Origin: Aliidiomarina soli
Lineage (GTDB): Bacteria; Pseudomonadota; Gammaproteobacteria; Enterobacterales; Alteromonadaceae
NCBI RefSeq assembly: GCF_003986975.1
Contig: NZ_PIPO01000003.1
Coordinates: forward strand, 434,001 to 498,000
DNA: 64,000 nucleotides
Direction of reading: 5' to 3'
The position numbers were made by a program, and so were the translations under genes. Under the pieces are notes generated by a model. That model was given only the letters and a program-made list of their open reading frames with translations. It did no database searches and was not told the DNA's origin. This document shows positions 57,627 through 64,000 of this stretch, one piece after another; the stretch's first letter is position 1, and each line of letters opens with the position of its first letter.

Positions 57627-58673
57627 ATGAAAATCAGATTTTTATCGTTGTCTGGTCTATTTTTCGCCAGTATTGCTTTTGCTGAAACCGCGGTCATATG
57701 TGAAAACTGTAGTACGGAATCTGCTGCAGAATCCTTCGCAAAGTCGAACGCGAACAACCTTCAATGTTCGTCGGAATTTGGACCCGATATGACATGCCAA
57801 TCTATCAACAAAGTAATTACCTTTGTTGATTCCAATTCAGGGCAGGCGTATAAATACAACGTGTTCCACGAAAGAGATTTCCCATGGAGTGTGCAAGCTG
57901 AAAGAATACCTCTTTCGTCAGATAGAGAAGAGTCATTTCGAATATTAATGAAGTTTGTCAGGGATTCAAATAGTGCGATAACGGAAGCCTCTGCTGATAT
58001 TCATGAAATATTGGGCTCGTTTAACATCAGTTCATCTAGTGCCAATAGGTCGGCAAATTCTGACAGTGCTTGTCCGACAGACACGGCTTTAAGTGCTCTT
58101 ACAAATCCAAACACTTTAGATTCTATTCAAAATAGAGCCGCGATCGAAATCGGGACAAACCTGATAAGTAAAAATAACGACCTGAATTTAAACCCAGTAA
58201 AAATCGACAGAAGCTATTCATTAAGTTTTTTGGGTTTAACCAGCTCAATCTTGGCAGACAGCGCCTCAAGAGATCCGTCTTTTATCGTGACGTTTGATGA
58301 GTCGGAAAGACCGGGGTCGAGGAAAGACTTCTTCGCTTATCAAGTAAGCATACTAGGGTTTGATGAACAAAATCTTCCAATTATGAATTTCAACCTTTTG
58401 GGCGCTTCGCAAGTTGCTGGATATAGACTAGAAAACCTATCAGGTAGCAACGGGTCCTTGGCAATTGAGAATGAATGTGTCAAGGAGAGGCTCGAAGAGG
58501 CGGTAAATAACGGCGTCCTAACGCCAGCTGTAAACCTGGGTGGCTCAGCAGGTGGCGAGCCAGCTCCTCCTCCCCCAGGCCCTGGTTGGACGTTCCCTAC
58601 GAGCGGTGGATGCCAGATAGTTGACTTTTATCAAGGTGGGACGTTGTTGTATACATTTAGGGTTTGTAGTTAG
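57627..58673 (+). CDS. secreted orphan protein
   Basis: 348 residues with signal peptide MKIRFLSLSGLFFASIAFA and a likely cleavage before ETAV. The mature N terminus has several cysteines (CENCSTESAAESFAKSNA), then a Ser/Asn-rich part, a beta-rich middle and, near the C terminus, a Pro/Gly linker (GGEPAPPPPGPGW) before a short Cys-containing end (YTFRVCS). No family recognised. It is a monocistronic gene in the accessory island. Confidence 0.6.
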   Translation: MKIRFLSLSGLFFASIAFAETAVICENCSTESAAESFAKSNANNLQCSSEFGPDMTCQSINKVITFVDSNSGQAYKYNVFHERDFPWSVQAERIPLSSDREESFRILMKFVRDSNSAITEASADIHEILGSFNISSSSANRSANSDSACPTDTALSALTNPNTLDSIQNRAAIEIGTNLISKNNDLNLNPVKIDRSYSLSFLGLTSSILADSASRDPSFIVTFDESERPGSRKDFFAYQVSILGFDEQNLPIMNFNLLGASQVAGYRLENLSGSNGSLAIENECVKERLEEAVNNGVLTPAVNLGGSAGGEPAPPPPGPGWTFPTSGGCQIVDFYQGGTLLYTFRVCS

Positions 58674-58725
58674 GTCACTCCCGAATGAAGTTTGCCACTA
58701 CACGTTTGAGGCAAAACGTTTCATG

Positions 58726-58742
58726 CCCTCTATGAGGGTTTT
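58726..58742 (+). terminator. small hairpin with T4
   Basis: CCCTC-TAT-GAGGG followed by TTTT, about 50 bases after the secreted protein gene. The five-base stem is short, so it is a weak candidate. Confidence 0.4.
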
Positions 58743-58807
58743 ACACCCCACCCAAAATCACCCACACTAGGTTCATAGTAATTTGAATTCAGGAATAGTA
58801 GTGGACC

Positions 58808-59677
58808 ATGCTGGACGATCTTTCTTACGCTCAAAAACAGCGCCTCGCGTACATTGATTTTTGCTTATTGTTTAAAGGCTCACTGTGCCGCATTGATTTG
58901 GTAGAAAAGTTCGCGGTAGGGCTGTCCGCAGGCTCGCGTGACTTTAATCTCTATAAAGAGCTGGCCCCTGACAATCTCAGCTATGACGTTAAGCTGAAAC
59001 GCTATTTCCAGACTGCAGAATTCAAACCGCTTTTCGAGCATGACGCGCAGCGCACTCTCGCGAAACTGGCGAATAATATTTCGGATGGGTTTGATGCTAT
59101 CGGCGATGTGACATACCCGGTTGAGCCTGCGTCGAACTTGAACGTGCCGAATATCTTTTTAGTGGCCAAAGTGGTGCAGGCCACACTGAATAAATTCGCA
59201 GTCGAGATTGAGTACACGTCGCTGACCAGCGGCAACGACAAACGGGTTATTGTCCCGCATTCGATTGTCGATAACGGGCTGCGCTGGCATGTTCGTGCGT
59301 TTGATCGGAAATCAGAAAGCTTTCGCGATTTTGTTTTAACCCGCATTCATAAAGTGAATCGAGCAACTGAGGCGAAGCCGTTTGAAAGCCCTGAGGCTGA
59401 CTATGAATGGAATCGCATCATTACCTTGCAGTTTGAGCCACACCCCAACAACATCAAATACCCGGCCGCGATAGAACTCGATTATGGAATGCAAAACGGC
59501 ATGTCCGAAGTCAACGTGCGCGCGGCGATGGTCGGGTACCTGCTCAGACGCTGGAATGTCGATTGCACCGAAAACGCAGAGCTAACCGGCCCGGAATTTC
59601 AGCTCTGGTTACGCAACCGTCATAGCTTAATGAATACCAGTAACCTGGCGATAGCGCCGGGGTATAAGGTGGCTTGA
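58808..59677 (+). CDS. WYL-domain transcriptional regulator, BrxR/CapW type
   Basis: 289 residues: an N-terminal winged helix (KQRLAYIDFCLLFKGSLCRIDLVEKF), a WYL domain around 130-200 with VEIEYTSL and HSIVDNGLRWHVRAFD, and a C-terminal WCX part (YLLRRWNVDC). This architecture is that of BrxR/CapW repressors, which control BREX, CBASS and other anti-phage systems. Here the next gene is a RhuM-Fic protein, 57 bases away on the same strand, so it probably regulates that gene and itself. Codon use is closer to the core genome than the AT-rich genes to the left. Confidence 0.82.
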   Translation: MLDDLSYAQKQRLAYIDFCLLFKGSLCRIDLVEKFAVGLSAGSRDFNLYKELAPDNLSYDVKLKRYFQTAEFKPLFEHDAQRTLAKLANNISDGFDAIGDVTYPVEPASNLNVPNIFLVAKVVQATLNKFAVEIEYTSLTSGNDKRVIVPHSIVDNGLRWHVRAFDRKSESFRDFVLTRIHKVNRATEAKPFESPEADYEWNRIITLQFEPHPNNIKYPAAIELDYGMQNGMSEVNVRAAMVGYLLRRWNVDCTENAELTGPEFQLWLRNRHSLMNTSNLAIAPGYKVA

Positions 59678-59734
59678 TAGTGTAAGGAATGATTGATGGT
59701 TTAACGCAGCGTGGTTCAGGGAAGAGGGGAGATG

Positions 59735-60724
59735 ATGACTACACAGCAGATTAAATTATTTACCAGCGCGGATGGAAAAGCGCAGCTCGAAGTTTCCTTG
59801 GATGAGGATACAGTTTGGTTGAATCAAAGTCAGATGGCTGAGCTATTTAACACCTCAAGCGATAACGTTAGTTTGCACCTGAAAAATGTCTATCAGGACG
59901 GTGAGCTCGTAGAGGATTCAACTACCGAGGATTTCTCGGTAGTTCGTCAGGAGGGTCGACGCCAGGTCCGTCGGAACATAAAACATTACAATCTCGATGC
60001 GATCATTTCAGTGGGTTACAGGGTTAGTTCAAAGCGTGCCACTCAGTTTCGTCAATGGGCCACTCGGGTTCTGAAAAATCACCTGATTCAGGGCTACACT
60101 CTTAACCAGCGGCGCCTGCTCGAACGCGGCATTGAGTTTGAGCAAGCCGTTAACCTTCTTAGTCGCACCCTGACTAATCAAGCATTAGTTTCTGACGAAG
60201 GCGAAGCTGTTGCCGCTGTTATCAGCGATTACGCGCGTTCATGGAGCTTACTGCAAGGGTATGATGAACAGGAGCTTGCTGAGATTTCGGCGAAACAGTC
60301 GGACATGAGACCTATGGACTTAGAGCAAGCCACGAAAGCTATTCAATCGCTAAAAGAGAGACTAATAGACAAGGGAGAAGCTACAGCTCTGTTTGGGCAG
60401 TTACGCGGCGATGGACTGGCTTCTTCAATCGCCACCATCGAACAAGGTTTTGCAGACGAGCTGTTTTACCCCAACATTGCGAGTAGAGCGGCGCACCTTT
60501 TGTATTTTGTAATTAAGAACCACCCGCTGGCCGACGGCAACAAGCGCTCCGGCTCATTTTTGTTTTTGTGGTATTTGCGAATGAATCAACATTTGCTGGC
60601 CAGGCGCGTAGAGCAGTTGATCAATGACAACACCCTGGTTGCAGAGAGTTTACCTGAGCAGAAAGCATTGATGATTCGGTTGGTGGAGCATTTTATTTTA
60701 TTGAAAGAGCCCAGCAGTAGGTAG
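59735..60724 (+). CDS. RhuM family protein with Fic/Doc domain
   Basis: 329 residues from ATG 59735 (GAGGGGAG upstream). The N-terminal RhuM part (VWLNQSQMAELFNTSSDNVSLHLKN, then NLDAIISVGYRVSSKRATQFRQWA) resembles phage-type DNA-binding/anti-repressor modules. The C-terminal part carries the Fic signature HPLADGNKRSGSF. Fic enzymes transfer AMP or phosphate to target proteins, and the Doc-like GNKR form suggests a toxin-type activity. No separate antitoxin gene is seen beside it, so control may be by the WYL repressor or by an internal domain. Confidence 0.85.
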   Translation: MTTQQIKLFTSADGKAQLEVSLDEDTVWLNQSQMAELFNTSSDNVSLHLKNVYQDGELVEDSTTEDFSVVRQEGRRQVRRNIKHYNLDAIISVGYRVSSKRATQFRQWATRVLKNHLIQGYTLNQRRLLERGIEFEQAVNLLSRTLTNQALVSDEGEAVAAVISDYARSWSLLQGYDEQELAEISAKQSDMRPMDLEQATKAIQSLKERLIDKGEATALFGQLRGDGLASSIATIEQGFADELFYPNIASRAAHLLYFVIKNHPLADGNKRSGSFLFLWYLRMNQHLLARRVEQLINDNTLVAESLPEQKALMIRLVEHFILLKEPSSR

Positions 60725-60831
60725 GTTGCACACGCGCTCCCGCTCAACGATAAAACGCGTTTCCTGTGCTACTTTTTTCTTAGTTACGTTCTTAACTACC
60801 GGCTTAACTACTAAAAAAGAGAAAACACTGC

Positions 60832-61302
60832 ATGGAAACTGAAATTCCGATTCTTGATATGTTGACCCGCTTGTCTGTGGCGGCTGGGCTTGCTTTATTT
60901 TTGGGCCTGGAACGTGAGCTGCATGGTAAACCGGCTGGTTTGCGTTCGCACATGCTGGTGTCATTGGGTTCGGCGACTTTTATTATTATTGGGATGAGTA
61001 TTTTGTTTGCGACCGCCGAAGGCGATCCGTCGGCGCGGATTGATCCGAGTCGGGTGGTAGAAGGAGTGATTGGCGGTATTGGCTTTCTTGGTGCTGGCAG
61101 TATTATTCGCAGTGGTGGACATATTCAGGGCATTACCACGGGGGCGTCGATATGGCTGGCGGGCGCTATTGGTGTGTCTGCGGGTATCAATAATTTTCCA
61201 CTGGCGGTTATGGTGACTGTGATTGCGCTGATTATTATGGTCGGGCTGGGTCAGTTTGAGCGCGAAGTGATCAACGAGAAGAACAACAAAAAGCAAAGCT
61301 AG
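60832..61302 (+). CDS. MgtC/SapB family membrane protein
   Basis: 156 residues, four hydrophobic segments, with the MgtC motifs LGLERELHGKPAGLRSHMLV and GIGFLGAGSIIRSGG followed by GITTGASIW. It lacks the C-terminal ACT-like domain of Salmonella MgtC, so it is of the short general family. The role in magnesium or stress adaptation is unclear. Its stop overlaps the end of the convergent DUF6436 gene by four bases. Confidence 0.88.
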   Translation: METEIPILDMLTRLSVAAGLALFLGLERELHGKPAGLRSHMLVSLGSATFIIIGMSILFATAEGDPSARIDPSRVVEGVIGGIGFLGAGSIIRSGGHIQGITTGASIWLAGAIGVSAGINNFPLAVMVTVIALIIMVGLGQFEREVINEKNNKKQS

Positions 61303-61802
61303 CTCAGGCAGCGGCATGCTTTGACCAATCCATTTAAAAACGGTCCAGCGAGGCGTTGCTGGCCGACTAAAATATCCTCGATCAGGCTGTTTTCGACTGA
61401 GCAGAGGGCGCCGCTGGCATACGGACCGGCGTAAATAAGCTCATCGCCATCAAAAATAAGCGCGGCGGGGGACGCGGGCATACTGAAACCGGCTGCTTCA
61501 ACCCTGGTGATATCAAGCTGATGTTGTTCGACCTGGTCAGGAACGCTGTCGCGGTGATTGTCGGCCAGCGGGTTGCAGCTGCAAAAGGAGCGACGAACAT
61601 GAACCAGAGTCAGGCCTTGCTGCGGAGGTAAGTCGAGCGCCGACAAGGTTAACGAAGGTTGCGCGTCAAGCCAGCGTTGTTGCGGGTCGAACTCGCCATA
61701 ATTGCCGAACGTAAAATGGTAGAGGATAGCTGCGGTGGCAACCACCCATATAGCGCAGAATACCTGCCAGCTCAGCGCCCAAAAAGAATGTTTTGTTGTC
61801 AT
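61299..61802 (-). CDS. DUF6436 thioredoxin-like membrane-anchored protein
   Basis: 167 residues with one N-terminal membrane anchor (SWQVFCAIWVVATAAILY) and a thioredoxin-like domain with a CSC motif (RRSFCSCNPLA) and ALIFDGDELIYAGPYASGALC. This matches DUF6436-type proteins of marine gammaproteobacteria. Function unknown; the CxC pair suggests a redox role. Confidence 0.72.
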   Translation of the reverse strand: MTTKHSFWALSWQVFCAIWVVATAAILYHFTFGNYGEFDPQQRWLDAQPSLTLSALDLPPQQGLTLVHVRRSFCSCNPLADNHRDSVPDQVEQHQLDITRVEAAGFSMPASPAALIFDGDELIYAGPYASGALCSVENSLIEDILVGQQRLAGPFLNGLVKACRCLS

Positions 61803-61969
61803 TAAACCGCCATCTCAGAATCTGACTAGAGTGTAGAACAAAACGGCTCGCAGGGTCCAACAAGCGGCCGGGTTGGTGTAGTATAGCGGCGGTTTTGATG
61901 ATTCAACGCTGAATCATCCTATCAGGGGCAAGGCTGCCTCGTTGTCGATAGTTTTTGCAGGATTAACTA

Positions 61970-63235
61970 ATGTCACTTCATTCTTCGTTATCAGCTGGCG
62001 CTGTGTTGTCGCGTCGCCAGTGGCTTGTCGCGGTTGCTTTGGTCGTACTGGCGCTCAATCTGCGTCCAGCACTGGCGGCTATAGGTCCGCTTTTACAGTC
62101 TATTCAGAGCGATCTTGCACTGAGTTTTAGCACCGCTTCCTTACTCACCTCGTTACCCGTCCTTGCCATGGGCTTGTTGAGCTTCGTCGGCTTTCGCCTG
62201 GCGCAGCCGCTCGGTGTTGAACGCACGGTAGCTGCCTCAATTCTGCTGTTAGCAGTGGGCACGGCGATGCGATTCTGGGTGCCAGGGGCTGGCTGGATGA
62301 TCTTCACTGCGGTTCTGGCTGGTATTTCCATTGCCATGATCCAGACCTTAGTGCCCGCCATTATTAAAGCGCGCTTCGCGACCCGTGCCCCCTTGATTAT
62401 GGGCTTCTATGTCACGGCGATTATGGCTGGCGCGGCGATTGCCGCAATCAGCACACCGCTACTCGCAACCCAACTTAGCTGGCGGGAGAGCCTTGGTCAC
62501 TGGGTCTGGCTGGCGTTGTTTGCGCTGATAGTCTGGGTCTGCTGGGTCAGTCGTTACCAGGAACAACCAGCGCATCAGGGGACAATGCATCAGGGAACAA
62601 TGCATCAGGAAACAGCAGCGGGCCCTGGCTTGTCGCATTGGCGTAACCCACGCAGCTGGCAACTTGCGGTATTCTTTGCGCTGGGAACCAGCTGTTATGT
62701 CAGCGTATTGGCGTGGCTGGCTCCCTATGCGCAGGAACTTGGTTATTCGTCTAAACAAGCCGGGTTGTTGCTCGGGTTCCTGACCGCGTGCGAAGTGGTG
62801 GCCGGGATCCTGTTCCCCTGGTGGGCCTCACGTCGCAACGACAAACGTGCAGTGATAGCGGTACTGTGTCTGTTGCAACTGATTGGGTTCAGCGCCCTGG
62901 CGCTGATACCACATACCGCCTTATTGCTTTGGATTGGATTAATCGGGCTTGGTATTGGTGGGATCTTTCCGCTGGCGATGATTATTACCATGGATCATAT
63001 CGAAAGTCCGTTGCAGGCCGGCCGGCTGACAGCCTTTGTTCAGGGGGTGGGTTACCTGATTGCAGCACTGGCTCCGTGGGCAGCCGGAGTGCTGCGCGAC
63101 TACCTGCAAAGTTTTACCCTGGCCTGGTTCTTGCTTGCGTCTACAAGCCTGATTGCACTTTGGTTAGGGATGAAATTCAGTGCGCTCAGTTACCGTCGTC
63201 ACTATCCATCGGACGCGGTTGAAGTGGCTGGTTAA
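61970..63235 (+). CDS. CynX/NimT-type MFS transporter
   Basis: 421 residues with about 12 hydrophobic segments. The N terminus, ALNLRPALAAIGPLLQSI, is the signature of the CynX/NimT (cyanate, nitroimidazole and related) MFS family, and the loop PWWASRRNDKRA follows the central part. The substrate is unknown. The central cytoplasmic loop holds a five-residue tandem repeat (HQGTM). Confidence 0.88.
   Translation: MSLHSSLSAGAVLSRRQWLVAVALVVLALNLRPALAAIGPLLQSIQSDLALSFSTASLLTSLPVLAMGLLSFVGFRLAQPLGVERTVAASILLLAVGTAMRFWVPGAGWMIFTAVLAGISIAMIQTLVPAIIKARFATRAPLIMGFYVTAIMAGAAIAAISTPLLATQLSWRESLGHWVWLALFALIVWVCWVSRYQEQPAHQGTMHQGTMHQETAAGPGLSHWRNPRSWQLAVFFALGTSCYVSVLAWLAPYAQELGYSSKQAGLLLGFLTACEVVAGILFPWWASRRNDKRAVIAVLCLLQLIGFSALALIPHTALLLWIGLIGLGIGGIFPLAMIITMDHIESPLQAGRLTAFVQGVGYLIAALAPWAAGVLRDYLQSFTLAWFLLASTSLIALWLGMKFSALSYRRHYPSDAVEVAG
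62573..62616 (+). repeat. 15-base coding tandem repeat
   Basis: Three near-identical units starting CATCAGGG(G/A)ACAATG encode HQGTM, HQGTM, HQETA in the central loop of the transporter. Being a multiple of three, changes in copy number would keep the frame. Confidence 0.85.
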
Positions 63236-63305
63236 GCGCTTTGTAAAGACTCTTAACACTTTGATTTGGAAAACCTTACTCATTTTAGAGTAGAATTCGT
63301 TGCGA

Positions 63306-63326
63306 GGCCGTTCAAGAAGAACGGCC
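63306..63326 (+). promoter_or_regulatory. hairpin in leader of the last gene
   Basis: GGCCGTTC-AAGAA-GAACGGCC, a perfect eight-base stem about 20 bases upstream of the start codon and lacking a T run. It may affect translation or mRNA stability of the downstream gene. Confidence 0.45.
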
Positions 63327-63347
63327 GACAATTCATGGAGAAGAAAA

Positions 63348-64000
63348 ATGAAAACAAGTAAGTTAGCGATTGTAGTAAGTTTCATTCTCGGCGGTGTTGC
63401 TGGGGCCGTCGCCTACAACTATCTGGGGGCATTCTCTGACGGTAGTTCAACGTTCCGCAGCGCAGACCGTTTCCCAACTTTAAGTATGAGTGAAACCACA
63501 CGTGGCGAGTTGACTCAGGCAAGTTCAATTAACCTTAAAGATGGTTCACGCTATCAGGCGTTTATCCTGCGCCCAGACCAGACCGGTTTGTTGCGAATTC
63601 AGCAACGAGGTGCTCTGGATGCTCAGATGGTGCTGCTGAATGAAGATCGGGAAGTGGTTCAGACCAGTGCTGAAGGCGAACTTTTCAGTTACTTTGAAAG
63701 TACCCCAGAGCAGACGTTAACCTTGATTGTCAGCGGTCTCGATTTCAGTTCATACGGCCCGTTTCGGCTTGAAACTGAGTGGCTGGAAGTGACCAATGAA
63801 GGTGAACTTACCTTTGAAGAGAGTATTCAGGGCTACCTGAGTGGGGCACCTAACCAGTACCAGTTGGTGATTGAAGAAGCCGGTATGTATCAGATTGATA
63901 TGTCGACTTCACTGTTTGACAGTTACTTGCGGATCGAAGGCAATGGCGTCAACGCCACAGATGACGACAGCGGAAGCAGCCTTGATGCACGCCTGTCGGT
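63348..64000 (+). CDS. envelope protein with PPC-like domains, cut by window end
   Basis: ATG 63348 with GGAG upstream. 217 codons are visible and the frame runs off the window. An N-terminal hydrophobic segment (LAIVVSFILGGVAGAVAY) is a signal anchor or signal peptide. The exported part has two related beta-rich stretches: GELTQASSINLKDGSRYQAF, and later GELTFEESIQGYLSGAPNQY followed by GMYQIDMST. These resemble bacterial pre-peptidase C-terminal (PPC) domains. The full domain set cannot be judged. Confidence 0.6.
   Translation, partial: MKTSKLAIVVSFILGGVAGAVAYNYLGAFSDGSSTFRSADRFPTLSMSETTRGELTQASSINLKDGSRYQAFILRPDQTGLLRIQQRGALDAQMVLLNEDREVVQTSAEGELFSYFESTPEQTLTLIVSGLDFSSYGPFRLETEWLEVTNEGELTFEESIQGYLSGAPNQYQLVIEEAGMYQIDMSTSLFDSYLRIEGNGVNATDDDSGSSLDARLS

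Overview
The window is chromosomal DNA of a marine gammaproteobacterium. The most likely group is Alteromonadales close to Idiomarina/Pseudidiomarina; this is an inference from gene content and order (seqA-pgm, DUF2066-hda-DUF2069-arsC-bepA-perM, yejMLK, cspD/clpS-clpA, infA-aat-trxB-ald/lrp-ftsK-lolA-rarA-crcB-serS, tusEBCD, uvrY-uvrC-pgsA-tRNA). No rRNA and no CRISPR array were seen.

Layout. Positions 1-13000 hold housekeeping genes: replication control (seqA, hda), sugar phosphates (pgm), envelope quality control (bepA) and several small conserved membrane proteins. Positions 13000-15420 carry an OprD-like porin divergent from a two-gene, PQQ-dependent glucose/quinate-type dehydrogenase whose membrane anchor is a separate ORF. 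Positions 15420-17760 form an AT-rich decay zone directly downstream of a tRNA-Pro(GGG), with one intact orphan membrane protein and several broken reading frames. Positions 17785-41230 are again core genome.

The uvrY-uvrC-pgsA-tRNA-Gly block resembles the E. coli uvrY-uvrC-pgsA-glyW-cysT-leuZ locus. Here tRNA-Gly is separated from tRNA-Cys and tRNA-Leu by about 5.1 kb carrying a chemoreceptor, a DUF2007 protein and a compact DUF1538 / P-II-like / CBS cluster. The UvrY-like regulator next to uvrC has a degenerate receiver domain.

Downstream of tRNA-Leu(TAA), 46544 to about 60800 is an accessory island with a patchwork of mobile and defence-type genes. It holds a trypsin-like protease, an IS3-family element sitting between fragments of two different tyrosine recombinases, and a tightly packed leftward operon of low GC. 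That operon encodes a 47-aa peptide, a ComEC-like metallo-beta-lactamase-fold protein, a trypsin-like protease with a C-terminal extension, a small putative winged-helix protein and an SMC/Rad50-like ATPase with a CxxC hook. I read it as an ABC three-component (ABC-3C) conflict system extended by an MBL-fold protein and a previously unannotated small ORF; it is the best candidate here for an under-described system. The island continues with a RadC-like protein lacking its metal motif, a broken integrase, orphan membrane and secreted proteins, a BrxR/CapW-type WYL regulator and a RhuM-Fic protein.

From 60830 to the end the sequence returns to ordinary genes: MgtC, DUF6436, a CynX-type transporter, and the start of an envelope protein cut by the window edge.
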